DNA of 12,204 nucleotides from Acidobacteriota bacterium (GTDB lineage Bacteria > Acidobacteriota > UBA6911): NCBI GenBank assembly GCA_017860075.1, contig JAFNAH010000009.1:1-12204 (forward strand). The letters run 5' to 3'. A program made the position numbers and the translations under genes. Each line of letters opens with the position of its first letter. The first letter of the stretch is position 1. The notes beneath the pieces are model-generated. The model searched no databases and was not told the origin of the DNA. It worked only from the letters and a program-made list of their open reading frames with translations. Of this stretch, positions 1-12,095 are shown in pieces.

Positions 1-4008
<4,008 letters not shown>

Positions 4009-4152
4009 TGGAACCTCCCTGGCCTCCTTAGAGGTCGGAATCCGCTGGCGCGGGTTGCTGCAACCGCCAAATTCGCTCGCCGTTCCGCGACCCGCCGTGC
4101 ATCGCCTGAGCGGCCTTTCAATGAGTCCGCGTTCCCCGGCACCCCGGCTGCT
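4009..4152 (-). other. rpoB-rpoC intergenic spacer
   Basis: This 144-nt stretch between the rpoB stop and the rpoC TTG holds no ORF or promoter I can support. On the minus strand it begins with a short direct repeat (GCCGGGG T GCCGGGG). It contains a small stem at 4053-4065 (GGTTG, 3-nt loop, CAACC). It ends with two Shine-Dalgarno-like motifs in tandem, AGGAGG and then GGGAGG, the latter five bases before the TTG. There is no run of T after any stem, so I see no intrinsic terminator and expect rpoB and rpoC to be co-transcribed. Confidence 0.6.
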
Positions 4153-7100
4153 TTACGGCTCGGTCGGGACGACCTGCTCTTCCGCCTCTGCCTTCCTCGG
4201 TTTCTGCCTCTTTATCAACTCGACATCGAGGCAGAGACTCTGGAGCTCGCGGATGAGCACGTTGAAGGACTCGGGGATGCCCGGGACGAAGTGGGACTCC
4301 CCTTTGACAATGGCTTCGTAGATCTTGGTCCGCCCCTGGATGTCGTCGGACTTCGCCGTCAGAAGTTCCTGCAGTATGTTGGCGGCGCCGTAAGCCTCCA
4401 GGGCCCATACCTCCATCTCCCCGAACCTCTGGCCGCCGAACTGCGCCTTGCCGCCAAGCGGCTGCTGGGTGATCAGCGAGTACGGCCCGATGGAACGGGC
4501 ATGTATCTTGTCATCCACCAGGTGGGACAGCTTCATCATGTAGATGTATCCCACGGTGACCTTCTGATCGAATTTCTCGCCTGTCATACCGTCGTGCAGG
4601 TCGATCTTGCCGCTGCCCGGAAGCCCTGCGCGGTTGAGCATCGCCTTGATCTCGACCTCCGACGCGCCGTCGAATACCGGCGTCGAGAAGAAGAGACCGA
4701 GCGCTTTCGCCGCCCAGCCGAGGTGCGTCTCCAGGATCTGGCCGACGTTCATACGGGAAGGCACCCCGAGCGGATTCAGCACGATCTCCGCCGGCGTACC
4801 GTCGGGCAGATAGGGCATGTCCTCTTCGGGCAGGATCCTCGCGATGACGCCCTTGTTGCCGTGACGTCCCGCCATCTTGTCACCCACCGAGAGCTTCCGC
4901 TTCATGGCGATGTAGACCTTGACCATCTTGATGACGCCGGGAGGCAGTTCGTCGCCCCGCCGCAGCTTCCCGAGTTGTTCCTCGTGCAGCGATTTCAGGA
5001 TCTGGATCTGTTTGTCGGTCTTCTCCTCGAGCCGCTTGATGGACTCGTAGACTTTCCCTTCCTTCTCGGACTTGAAATCGTTCCGGATCTTGTTCAGCTC
5101 GGTCGAGCTCAACTCGGAGAGCATCGAGCGGGTCAGCTTGGTCTTCTTCTTGAGCAGGACGTCGCCGGAGCGGCTCGTCACATCCTCGGGCAGCGTTTCG
5201 CCGCTGAGTATGTCGATCAGCTTCTTGCTACGCTCCTCCTTGATGATCCTGATCTCGTCGTTGAGGTTCTTCTCCATCCTCTCGACCTGCTCGCGCTCGA
5301 TCGCCTTGGCGCGCTCGTCCTTCGGCACACCCTTGCGGGAGAAGATCTTCACGTCGACGATCGTGCCTTCGATGCCCGGAGGCGTGACCAGCGAGGCGTC
5401 GCGCACTTCGCCGGCCTTCTCGCCGAAGATGGCGCGCAGCAGTTTCTCCTCGGGCGACAGCTGTGTTTCGCCCTTCGGGGTGACTTTTCCGACCAGCACG
5501 TCGCCCGGCCTGACCTTTGCCCCTATCCGGATGATGCCGCTCTCATCAAGGTCGCGAAGCGAAGACTCGCTGACGTTCGGGATGTCGCGAGTGATTTCTT
5601 CGGGCCCCAGCTTCGTGTCCCGGGCTTCGATCTCGAGCTCCTCGATGTGGATGGAGGTGTAGCTGTCTTCCTTGACCAGACGCTCGCTGACCAGGATGGC
5701 ATCCTCGAAGTTGTAGCCGCGCCAGGGCATGAAAGCCACCAGTACGTTCCGGCCGAGCGCAAGCTCCCCTTTGTCGGTGCAGGGCCCGTCGGCAATCACC
5801 TGGCCCCTGATGACACGCTCCCCCCGTTTCACGAGCGGGACCTGGTTGATACACGTGTTCTGGTTGGAGCGCTTGAACTTGATCAACGTGTAGATGTCGA
5901 CGCCGGCCTCCTTCGAGCGCCTTCCGTTCTCGCCTTCTCCCTCGACTCTGATGATGATCCGGGTCGAGTCGACGCTGTCGACGACACCGGTGCGTTTGCA
6001 GATCACGACGGCGCCCGAGTCCTTGGCCGTAATGTGCTCCATGCCGGTTCCGATGTAGGGAGCCTCTGCGTTCAGAAGGGGCACCGCCTGGCGCTGCATG
6101 TTCGAACCCATGAGAGCCCGGTTGGCATCATCGTGCTCGAGGAAGGGGATGAGGCTCGCGGCCACGCTGACCAGCTGCTTCGGCGAGACGTCGATATACT
6201 CGACCTGCTCGCGGGGCACGAGGGCGAAATTACCTGCCATTCGAGCGTTGACACGATCCCTCGTCATCGCCCCTTTTTCGTCGATATCCACGTTCGCCTG
6301 GGCGATGGTGTACTGCTCCGCCTCCCACGCGGTCTGATAGAACGAGAAGGACTCATACTGCGCCGGACGTTTGCCGGCCGCTTCCATACGGCGGTTCTCT
6401 CTCTCCAGGACCTCGACCTCCACCGGGTCGCCCATTTTGAAATGGGTGTCGCCGGGGAAGGTCACCAGGGTGTAGTCCATCACTCTCCCGTCCTTGACCT
6501 TCCGGTAGGGAGACTCGATGAAGCCGTAGTCGTTGATCCTGGCATAGCAGCTCAGCGAGGAGATCAGGCCGATGTTCGGGCCTTCCGGCGTTTCAATCGG
6601 GCAGATGCGGCCGTAGTGGGTCGGGTGAACGTCGCGCACCTCGAATCCCGCGCGCTCGCGGCTGAGCCCGCCGGGGCCCAGGGCGGAGAGCCGGCGCTTG
6701 TGCGTGATCTCAGACAACGGATTGGTCTGGTCCATGAACTGCGACAACTGGCTGCTGCCGAAGAACTCCCGGATGGAGGCCATGACCGGCTTGGCGTTGA
6801 TCAGGTCGTGGGGCATGGCGGTCGTCATTTCCTGGTGGACCGACATCTTCTCCTTGATGGCCCGCTCCATTCGCACCAGCCCGATCCGGAACTGGTTCTC
6901 CAGCAATTCGCCCACGGCCCTGACACGGCGGTTGCCGAGGTGGTCGATGTCATCGACCGTGCCGATGTTCTTCGGAAGCCTGAGGGCATAACGGATGACG
7001 GCGTAGAAGTCATCCGGGGTCAGGGTCCTCAACTCGAGCGGTGTGTTCAGCCCGAGCTTGATGTTGAACTTGAGCCGGCCTACCTTGGAGAAGTCGTACT

Positions 7101-8472
7101 TCCTTGGATCGTAGAACATCCCCTCGAAGAGCGCCGTGGCGGTTTCCAGCGTCGGTGGATCTCCGGGCCGCTGCTTCCGGTAGATCTCAATCAGCGCGTC
7201 CTGCTGCGACTTGACATGGTCCTTGGCCAGAGTCAGGGAGATGGTTACGCCGACGTCCTCCTTTTCGATGAAAAGGACCTCGACCCGATCAATCCCGGAT
7301 TCGGAGAGCGTGTTGACGGTGCGCGCGCTGACCTCGGTGTTCGACTCAATCAGGATTTCGCCCGTTTCCTGGTTGATCACTTCGGCAACAGAGAGAGAGC
7401 CTTCGAGCCCTTCCGGCTCCATCGGGATCTCGCGAACGCCGGCCTTGACGAGCTGGTTGTACAGGCTCTCGATGATCTTTCTCCCCTTGGGCGCCAGGAC
7501 GGTCTTCCCTTTCGGATCCTTGATGTCCTCGGTAGCCTTGGAGCCGATCAGGTCGCGGCCCAGCGTCCGGAAGAGGTTCTTCCCTTCCCAGCGCACGGTC
7601 ACCGGATTGTAAAAACGTCGCAGGATGTCTGCATCGGTGTTGAGGCCGAGGGCGCGCAGGAAGGTCGTGGCCAGGAACTTGCGTTTCCGGTCGATGCGCA
7701 CGTACATGATGTTCTTCTGGTCGTACTCGAACTCGACCCAGGAACCGCGGTAGGGAATGATCTTGGCCAGGATGAACGTGCGCGCCTGGTTGGATTCGAA
7801 GAAGACACCGGGCGACCGGTGCAGCTGGCTTACGATGACCCGTTCCGTGCCGTTGATGATGAACGTGCCGTTGTCGGTCATCAGGGGAATGTCCCCGAAA
7901 TAAACCTCCTGTTCCTTGATATCGCGGATGCTCTTCCCTTCGGTCTCGCTATCCTTGTCCCAGACAACCAGGCGCACGGTTACCTTGAGCGGAACCGCGT
8001 AGGTCATCCCCCGCTCCTGGCACTCCTCGACCGTGTACTTGACGTTCAACTCCACGGTGCCGCCGCAGAATTCGCACCTGGGGTTCTCGATCTCGTTGTG
8101 CGCACCGCAGTGCCGGCACGTGCTGCTGTCGGGATTGTACGGGCTGTTGACGATCAGTTTCCCGCACTCGCCGCAATTCGCCCGCAGGTGCTCCAAACCC
8201 TTGAGGTTTCCGCATTTGCACTGCCAGTTCCCGATCGAGTACTCGACGAACTCGAGGGAGGAAGTGCCGCGAAAATCGTTGATCGGGAAGACCGAGTTGA
8301 ACACCGCCTGCAGACCCACGTCTTCCCTCTCCGCCGGCGGGACATCCATCTGCAGAAACCGGTGGTAGGACTTCCGCTGCACTTCGATCAGGTTTGGAAT
8401 AGGGATGCTGGTATGGATCTTCGCGAAATCCATGCGATCCCTGTAAACGTTGGAGGTGGTGATATTGGCCAT
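4153..8472 (-). CDS. rpoB: RNA polymerase subunit beta
   Basis: Beta is the second large subunit of the RNA polymerase core and the target of rifampicin. The protein is 1439 residues, about 100 longer than E. coli beta (1342). Visible landmarks: the N-terminal lobe (PNLIEVQ at 26-32); a cysteine-rich insertion at about 82-145 with CxC at 85/87 and CxxC pairs at 100/103, 119/122 and 133/136; [19 protein letters not shown] typical of the protrusion/lobe; the rifampicin pocket around Asp581, His591, Arg594 and Ser596; a second extra block at about 672-714; and the active-site motif [11 protein letters not shown] with Lys1199 and Lys1207 equivalent to E. coli Lys1065 and Lys1073. The C-terminus reaches [18 protein letters not shown] plus a short charged tail. 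The ATG at 8472 has only a GAGGT about ten bases upstream, but the start agrees with the family. It follows a long structured spacer after rplL. Confidence 0.99.
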   Translation of the reverse strand: MANITTSNVYRDRMDFAKIHTSIPIPNLIEVQRKSYHRFLQMDVPPAEREDVGLQAVFNSVFPINDFRGTSSLEFVEYSIGNWQCKCGNLKGLEHLRANCGECGKLIVNSPYNPDSSTCRHCGAHNEIENPRCEFCGGTVELNVKYTVEECQERGMTYAVPLKVTVRLVVWDKDSETEGKSIRDIKEQEVYFGDIPLMTDNGTFIINGTERVIVSQLHRSPGVFFESNQARTFILAKIIPYRGSWVEFEYDQKNIMYVRIDRKRKFLATTFLRALGLNTDADILRRFYNPVTVRWEGKNLFRTLGRDLIGSKATEDIKDPKGKTVLAPKGRKIIESLYNQLVKAGVREIPMEPEGLEGSLSVAEVINQETGEILIESNTEVSARTVNTLSESGIDRVEVLFIEKEDVGVTISLTLAKDHVKSQQDALIEIYRKQRPGDPPTLETATALFEGMFYDPRKYDFSKVGRLKFNIKLGLNTPLELRTLTPDDFYAVIRYALRLPKNIGTVDDIDHLGNRRVRAVGELLENQFRIGLVRMERAIKEKMSVHQEMTTAMPHDLINAKPVMASIREFFGSSQLSQFMDQTNPLSEITHKRRLSALGPGGLSRERAGFEVRDVHPTHYGRICPIETPEGPNIGLISSLSCYARINDYGFIESPYRKVKDGRVMDYTLVTFPGDTHFKMGDPVEVEVLERENRRMEAAGKRPAQYESFSFYQTAWEAEQYTIAQANVDIDEKGAMTRDRVNARMAGNFALVPREQVEYIDVSPKQLVSVAASLIPFLEHDDANRALMGSNMQRQAVPLLNAEAPYIGTGMEHITAKDSGAVVICKRTGVVDSVDSTRIIIRVEGEGENGRRSKEAGVDIYTLIKFKRSNQNTCINQVPLVKRGERVIRGQVIADGPCTDKGELALGRNVLVAFMPWRGYNFEDAILVSERLVKEDSYTSIHIEELEIEARDTKLGPEEITRDIPNVSESSLRDLDESGIIRIGAKVRPGDVLVGKVTPKGETQLSPEEKLLRAIFGEKAGEVRDASLVTPPGIEGTIVDVKIFSRKGVPKDERAKAIEREQVERMEKNLNDEIRIIKEERSKKLIDILSGETLPEDVTSRSGDVLLKKKTKLTRSMLSELSSTELNKIRNDFKSEKEGKVYESIKRLEEKTDKQIQILKSLHEEQLGKLRRGDELPPGVIKMVKVYIAMKRKLSVGDKMAGRHGNKGVIARILPEEDMPYLPDGTPAEIVLNPLGVPSRMNVGQILETHLGWAAKALGLFFSTPVFDGASEVEIKAMLNRAGLPGSGKIDLHDGMTGEKFDQKVTVGYIYMMKLSHLVDDKIHARSIGPYSLITQQPLGGKAQFGGQRFGEMEVWALEAYGAANILQELLTAKSDDIQGRTKIYEAIVKGESHFVPGIPESFNVLIRELQSLCLDVELIKRQKPRKAEAEEQVVPTEP

Positions 8473-8751
8473 GGACGGAGATACCTCGAAAGCTCAGTTA
8501 CTGTTCAACGTGCCCGGCGGGCACGTTAGCGGAAGGCGGTAGCAGATCGTATTGCCGCATCTGCCGGAGCTCACCGCCTTCCGATTGCGGTCGACGAGGT
8601 CCTTCGGGCGAAGCGACCTCGTCACGGGTGTGTTTTCCTCTCGACATCTCTGAGGAAGCGTCTCGAGACCCTCGATGGCAGGGGACTATCATTTCCACGG
8701 GAGGGACACAGCGCCTGCCACCTCCGGAGCCGCCCGTGGGTCTTCTTCCAA
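8473..8751 (-). promoter_or_regulatory. rplL-rpoB spacer with five consecutive hairpins
   Basis: This 279-nt non-coding spacer is dominated by inverted repeats. In plus coordinates they are: 8507-8515/8519-8527 (9 bp perfect, 3-nt loop); 8530-8540/8573-8583 (11 bp perfect) enclosing a nested 8542-8547/8559-8564 (6 bp); 8593-8601/8615-8623 (9 bp perfect) continued by 8602-8605/8610-8613 with a 4-nt loop and a one-base bulge; 8635-8640/8652-8657 (6 bp); and 8695-8701/8733-8739 (7 bp). A 10-bp palindrome, GTCTCGAGAC, sits at 8660-8669. None is followed on the minus strand by a T tract, so these are not standard intrinsic terminators. In E. coli the equivalent spacer holds a partial attenuator and an RNase III site, which lowers rpoBC expression relative to the ribosomal genes. 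A similar role is inferred here from position. No promoter was recognised. Confidence 0.6.
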
Positions 8752-9141
8752 CTACTTGATTTCAACTGTGGCGCCGGCTTCCTCGAACTTCTTCTTGATC
8801 GACTCGGCCTCTTCCTTCGAAACGCCTTCCTTCACGGGCTTCGGCGCGCCCTCGACCAGGTCCTTGGCTTCCTTCAGGCCCAGACTCGTGACTTCGCGCA
8901 CAGCCTTGATCACGTTGATCTTCTTGTCACCCACGGCGGTGAGGACCACGTTGAATTCGGTCTTCTCCTCAACTGCCGCAGGGGCCGCCCCACCGGCCGC
9001 CGGGGCGCCCGTCATGGCCACAGGCATCGCAGCCGCCGCGCTGATGCCGTATTTCTCCTCGAAATACTTCACCAACTCCGAGATCTCGAGCATCGTGGCA
9101 CGATCGATCCTCTCCTTGACATCGTTCATCGTTATTTCCAT
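8752..9141 (-). CDS. rplL: 50S ribosomal protein L7/L12 (bL12)
   Basis: bL12 is the multi-copy flexible stalk protein that recruits translational GTPases to the ribosome. The 129-residue product has the family layout. An N-terminal dimerisation helix pair (about 1-34) binds L10. An Ala/Pro/Gly-rich hinge follows (about 35-58). The globular C-terminal domain (60-129) contains the factor-binding helix region [20 protein letters not shown]. Two ATGs lie four codons apart. The upstream one at 9141 is preferred because GGGAG lies seven bases before it. The gene follows rplJ after 54 nt and precedes the structured spacer before rpoB. Confidence 0.98.
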   Translation of the reverse strand: MEITMNDVKERIDRATMLEISELVKYFEEKYGISAAAAMPVAMTGAPAAGGAAPAAVEEKTEFNVVLTAVGDKKINVIKAVREVTSLGLKEAKDLVEGAPKPVKEGVSKEEAESIKKKFEEAGATVEIK

Positions 9142-9195
9142 CTGTAGACTCCCTCTTGAATTGATAGTAGGTTTTGCGGAATTCGATGCGCCCCG

Positions 9196-9702
9196 CTATT
9201 CCGGCACCTGTTTCAAAACGAGCGCCAGGTCGCGCACAGGGGCTCTCAAGACGTTCGCGAGCCGCTGCACAGGCGCCCGGAGCAGGAACAACAGTTTCCC
9301 GATCATCACCTCCCGCGACGGCAGGGAGGCAAGTGTCTGCATTTCGGACGGCGGAACCACTTTGCCTTCGATCAGAGCAGCCTTGCACTGAACGTGCGGG
9401 TTGGCTTTCGTGACCTCGCTCAGCAACTTCGCGAGCGCAATCACATCCTTGGCGTGGTAGGCGATCGCAGTCGGGCCCTGGAAGTGAGACCCGAGGGGCT
9501 CCAGGCTGGTGTCCTTCACGGCCCGCAGAGCGAGCGTATTCTTCACTACCACGTAGTGACCCTGGATCTCGCGGATCTTCCGCCTGAGTTCGGTGGCATC
9601 GACCACCTTCAGCCCCTTGTAATCGAGCAGGAACGCGCTGTTGATGGCGCGGAGCTGCTCTCCCAGGGACTCCACGGTCTCTTGCTTTTCTGTCTTGTTC
9701 AT
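9196..9702 (-). CDS. rplJ: 50S ribosomal protein L10 (uL10)
   Basis: uL10 anchors the bL12 dimers to the 23S rRNA GTPase-associated region, next to L11. The 168-residue product has the conserved N-terminal RNA-binding domain, with DYKGLKVVDATELRRKIRE at 27-45 and VVKNTLALRAV at 52-62. LASLPSREVMIGKLL follows at about 124-138, and a C-terminal amphipathic helix carries the bL12 binding sites. The ATG at 9702 is preceded by GAGGTGGT at good spacing. Only 22 nt separate it from the rplA stop, which leaves no space for the long leader that usually lets L10-L12 repress its own synthesis. Confidence 0.98.
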   Translation of the reverse strand: MNKTEKQETVESLGEQLRAINSAFLLDYKGLKVVDATELRRKIREIQGHYVVVKNTLALRAVKDTSLEPLGSHFQGPTAIAYHAKDVIALAKLLSEVTKANPHVQCKAALIEGKVVPPSEMQTLASLPSREVMIGKLLFLLRAPVQRLANVLRAPVRDLALVLKQVPE

Positions 9703-9724
9703 AGTGTCACCACCTCAAAGACGA

Positions 9725-10423
9725 TCAGGCGCGGGTCTCCACCGAGGCCTCGTCCACCCAGATGCCGGGGCTCATGGTGGAAGAAATGGAGATGCTCCTG
9801 ACATACTTGCCCTTGCTGCTCGGGGGTTTGGCGCGCAGGACGGCATCGATCAACGCCTTGGCGTTCTCGTACAGATTCTTCTCTTCAAAGCGGATCTTGC
9901 CGCAGGGGGCATGCACTATACCGGTCTTATCCACGCGGAACTCGACCTTGCCCGCCTTGATTTCCCGGACAGCCCTGGCAACCTCGAACGTGACGGTTCC
10001 CGTCTTGGGATTGGGCATCAGGCCTCGCGGGCCGAGGATCTTGCCCAGCTTCCCGACGCTGCGCATCATGTCGGGCGTCGCCACGACGGCGTCGAAATCC
10101 ATCCAGCCGCCGGCGATCCGCTCGACGAGATCCTCGCTCCCCACCTCGTCCGCCCCCGCGTCGCGGGCATCCTTGACCTTGTCGCCGGATGCGATCACGG
10201 CGACCTTCTTGCTCTTGCCGAGCCCGTTCGGCAGCACAACCGTTCCACGGACCATCTGGTCTGCGTGCTTGGGGTCGACGCCGAGCTTCATCGCCACTTC
10301 GACGGTCTCATCGAACTTGGCGTACGAGACCTTCTTCAGAAGCGCCACCGCTTCCTCGAGCGGATACCGCTTGGGTTCCACCGCGGCTTTCGACTTGGTG
10401 TATTTCTTGCCCACTCTTGCCAT
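9725..10423 (-). CDS. rplA: 50S ribosomal protein L1 (uL1)
   Basis: uL1 forms the mobile L1 stalk that handles deacylated tRNA at the E site. In many bacteria it also represses the rplK-rplA mRNA. The 232-residue product has the usual length and the family signature [18 protein letters not shown] at about 127-144. It also has the N-terminal RNA-binding segment [19 protein letters not shown]. The ATG at 10423 has GAGG seven bases upstream. It follows rplK after 59 nt, which hold no clear structure of note. A candidate target for its autoregulation lies before rplK (see the 10918-10953 entry). Confidence 0.98.
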   Translation of the reverse strand: MARVGKKYTKSKAAVEPKRYPLEEAVALLKKVSYAKFDETVEVAMKLGVDPKHADQMVRGTVVLPNGLGKSKKVAVIASGDKVKDARDAGADEVGSEDLVERIAGGWMDFDAVVATPDMMRSVGKLGKILGPRGLMPNPKTGTVTFEVARAVREIKAGKVEFRVDKTGIVHAPCGKIRFEEKNLYENAKALIDAVLRAKPPSSKGKYVRSISISSTMSPGIWVDEASVETRA

Positions 10424-10482
10424 TTCCTTACCTCGATCCTGATCCGGATTCCGCCCGCGACTACCGGCGGTACTAAGCGCCC

Positions 10483-10908
10483 CTATCCTTGCACGTCCAG
10501 GCCCATGCTGCGCGCCGTCCCCATGACGATCTTCACAGCCGCCTCGAGATTCGCCGCGTTCAGGTCCGGCATCTTGGTCTGCGCGATCTCCTGGACCTGC
10601 TTCATGGTCACCGTGCCGACCTTGTTCTTGTTAGGCTCGGCAGATCCTTTTGCGATGTTAGCCACCTTCTTCAGCAACACCGCGGCCGGCGGGGTTTTCG
10701 TGACGAAAGAATACGTGCGATCGCTGTACACCGTCACGACCACCGGGATGATCAGGCCTTCCTGTTTGGCCGTCTTGGCGTTGAAGGCCTTGCAGAAATC
10801 CATAATGTTGAGCCCGTGTGGGCCCAGGGCCGATCCCACCGGGGGCGCCGGGGTTGCCTTCCCGGCCTGCACCTGCAGCTTGATGTTCGCGATAACCTTT
10901 TTCGCCAT
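10483..10908 (-). CDS. rplK: 50S ribosomal protein L11 (uL11)
   Basis: uL11 binds the GTPase-associated region of 23S rRNA, where thiostrepton acts, and is needed for RelA activation in species that have it. The product is 141 residues, the standard length. The N-terminal domain carries [19 protein letters not shown] at 17-35, including the proline-rich face (Pro22-Pro23) that lies against thiostrepton. The C-terminal rRNA-binding domain includes [18 protein letters not shown]. The ATG at 10908 is preceded by TAGGAG at five bases. That site abuts the foot of a hairpin in the 60-nt nusG-rplK spacer. Confidence 0.98.
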   Translation of the reverse strand: MAKKVIANIKLQVQAGKATPAPPVGSALGPHGLNIMDFCKAFNAKTAKQEGLIIPVVVTVYSDRTYSFVTKTPPAAVLLKKVANIAKGSAEPNKNKVGTVTMKQVQEIAQTKMPDLNAANLEAAVKIVMGTARSMGLDVQG

Positions 10909-10917
10909 GAGTACTCC

Positions 10918-10953
10918 TACCGGCGCGACAGCCTGGCGCAGGGGCGCCGGCTA
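10918..10953 (-). promoter_or_regulatory. Hairpin next to rplK ribosome binding site; candidate L1-binding operator
   Basis: A perfect 7-bp inverted repeat (CCGGCGC at 10920-10926, GCGCCGG at 10944-10950) can be extended by a TA/TA pair past one unpaired base. Inside it, on the minus strand, a smaller stem CCTG-CGC-CAGG forms. The result is two stems separated by an asymmetric internal loop. The 3' arm ends directly before the rplK Shine-Dalgarno TAGGAG. Known L1 mRNA sites in rplK leaders are two short stems joined by an asymmetric loop close to the rplK start, so position and shape fit. Sequence-level mimicry of the 23S L1 site was not verified. Confidence 0.4.
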
Positions 10954-10968
10954 TCCGCGCGCTCAGCT

Positions 10969-11502
10969 CTATACCTTCTCCACCTGCTCGGATTCCAGTT
11001 CCACCGGCGTCGCACGGCCGAGAATCGTCAGCATCACCTTCAGCGTGTTCCTGTCCGGGTTGACATCCTCTACGACGCCCGCGAAATCCTTGAACGGCCC
11101 GTCGATGATCTTGACTGCATCGCCCCGGTCGAACGTAAACCTGGGCTTCGGCTGCTCCGCGGTCACCGACACCCTGTTGACCACCTCGTTGATTTCCTGC
11201 TCGGTCAGCGGGGTCGGTTTCTTCCCGCTACTTATGAATCCTGTTACCTTCGGTGTGCCCCGAACCACGTGCCAGGCCTTGTCGGTCATGTCCATCTCGA
11301 CCAGGATGTAGCCCGGATAGGTGAGCTTGGTCGTGATGACCTTCTTGCCGCTCTTCATCTCAACCACATCTTCCGTGGGTATGAGGATCTGGCCGATACA
11401 CTCCCCGAGGTCGTATGCCTGAATGCGGTTCATCAGGCTCTCGGCCACCTTCCGCTCATAGCCGGAGTAGGTGTGGATGATGTACCACTTCTTTTCACCC
11501 AT
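10969..11502 (-). CDS. nusG: Transcription elongation/antitermination factor NusG
   Basis: NusG rides on RNA polymerase, modulates pausing and termination (with Rho), and links polymerase to the ribosome through S10. The 177-residue product is a compact, insertion-free NusG. The N-terminal NGN domain (about 4-112) includes WYIIHTYSGYERKVAE, TYPGYILVEM at 61-70 and RGTPKVTGFI at 81-90. The C-terminal KOW domain has GDAVKIIDGPFKDFAGVVED at 127-146. The ATG at 11502 has a weak purine-rich GAGAG about nine bases upstream. It lies 17 nt after secE, the pairing found in most bacteria. Confidence 0.98.
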   Translation of the reverse strand: MGEKKWYIIHTYSGYERKVAESLMNRIQAYDLGECIGQILIPTEDVVEMKSGKKVITTKLTYPGYILVEMDMTDKAWHVVRGTPKVTGFISSGKKPTPLTEQEINEVVNRVSVTAEQPKPRFTFDRGDAVKIIDGPFKDFAGVVEDVNPDRNTLKVMLTILGRATPVELESEQVEKV

Positions 11503-11519
11503 GTGTCGTGTCTCTCAGA

Positions 11520-11747
11520 CTATCGGCCAGCCTGGCGGAAGATGAGGTTCATGCCCGAGTTGACGACTATGTCAACAAAGTAGAGAAAGAAACCGAAAAA
11601 AAAGACAGCCACGATCACCACCAGCGTCGTCCCGGTCAACTCGTGACGCGGTGGCCAGGAGACGTTGTTCAGCTCCTTCCGCGTATCCTTGATGAACTCG
11701 ATCGCGCTCCGGAAGGAGTCTTTGATCTTCTGTAGAAACTCTGTCAT
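11520..11747 (-). CDS. secE: Preprotein translocase subunit SecE
   Basis: SecE clamps the SecY channel of the inner-membrane Sec translocon. The chosen ATG at 11747 gives 75 residues, a short single-span SecE as in most non-enteric bacteria. It has an amphipathic N-terminal helix (about 4-27), the conserved VSWPPR turn at 29-34 and one hydrophobic segment at about 39-61 (TLVVIVAVFFFGFFLYFVDIVV is its core). CGGAG lies eight bases upstream of this ATG. The frame stays open upstream to a TTG at 11795, almost reaching the tRNA 3' end, but that start has no support. It is followed by nusG after 17 nt. Confidence 0.95.
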   Translation of the reverse strand: MTEFLQKIKDSFRSAIEFIKDTRKELNNVSWPPRHELTGTTLVVIVAVFFFGFFLYFVDIVVNSGMNLIFRQAGR

Positions 11748-11800
11748 TTCACCGACTCCGCTGCTGCTCTGGATCGCCGCTGCAATTCCTGCCAAATAGA

Positions 11801-11877
11801 TGGCAGGCCAGGAGGGACTCGAACCCCCAACATGCGGTTTTGGAGACCGCCGCTCTACCAGTTCGAGCTACTGGCCT
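11801..11877 (-). tRNA. trpT: tRNA-Trp (anticodon CCA)
   Basis: A complete cloverleaf can be folded on the minus strand. The acceptor stem is AGGCCAG/CTGGCCT and the D arm is closed by GCTC/GAGC. The anticodon stem GCGGT/ACCGC encloses the loop CTCCAAA, so the anticodon is CCA (Trp). The T arm is GGGGG/CCCTC (one G-U pair) around TTCGAGT. The discriminator base is G73, as expected for bacterial tRNA-Trp. The 3' CCA is encoded in the DNA (11801-11803). It sits between rpmG (53 nt upstream) and secE (53 nt downstream to the chosen ATG), an arrangement seen in many bacteria. It is probably cut from the operon transcript. Confidence 0.97.
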
Positions 11878-11930
11878 GCAAACCCCTCTCATCCAAACCG
11901 GACCGCAGCATCAGGCCGCCACCGCGCACA

Positions 11931-12080
11931 TTAGCGCGTCTCCTTGTGCGGCGTGTGGGCTCTGCATCGGTTGCAGAACTTCTTGAACTCCAGACGCTCG
12001 GTCGTCTTCTTCTTGTTCTTCGTGGACGTGTAGTTACGGCTCTTGCACTTGGTGCATTCGAAAGTGATGATTTCTCGCAT
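11931..12080 (-). CDS. rpmG: 50S ribosomal protein L33 (bL33), zinc-binding form
   Basis: bL33 is a small protein near the E site of the large subunit. The 49-residue frame begins [17 protein letters not shown] and ends [10 protein letters not shown]. It has two CxxC pairs (Cys9/Cys12 and Cys36/Cys39), so this is the zinc-ribbon (C+) paralogue type that does not depend on zinc-free conditions. The ATG at 12080 lies 15 nt after the tuf stop. No strong Shine-Dalgarno is visible (only GGAT ten bases upstream), so translational coupling to tuf is possible. The frame is too short for many ORF thresholds, but the family match is clear. Confidence 0.96.
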   Translation of the reverse strand: MREIITFECTKCKSRNYTSTKNKKKTTERLEFKKFCNRCRAHTPHKETR

Positions 12081-12095
12081 CGCGCTATCCGGGCC

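Noticed and set aside
6431..6446. Perfect inverted repeat CCCATTT-TG-AAATGGG
   Set aside because: It lies inside the rpoB coding sequence and encodes ordinary residues (HFKMG). A single 7-bp repeat in a gene this long is not surprising.
8507..8527. The 9-bp hairpin before rpoB as an intrinsic terminator
   Set aside because: No T tract follows it on the minus strand and rpoB begins only ~35 nt later. It was kept as part of the structured spacer instead.
4291..8529. A 1412-codon open frame on the plus strand opposite rpoB
   Set aside because: It is the antisense shadow of rpoB. Codon bias in a GC-rich gene removes antisense stops. The translation shows no recognisable family and the minus-strand product is unmistakable RpoB.
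9641..11311. A 556-codon plus-strand frame across rplJ, rplA, rplK and nusG
   Set aside because: It runs antisense through four certain ribosomal/NusG genes and their spacers and has low-complexity composition. No family match.
11520..11795. A longer SecE of 91 residues starting from TTG at 11795
   Set aside because: The extension has no Shine-Dalgarno and runs to within a few bases of the tRNA 3' end. The ATG at 11747 has a CGGAG at good spacing and gives normal family length.
11878..11930. A possible promoter before tRNA-Trp/secE
   Set aside because: A TTGGAT-like hexamer is present but no convincing -10 follows at 16-18 bases, so there is nothing to support a promoter.
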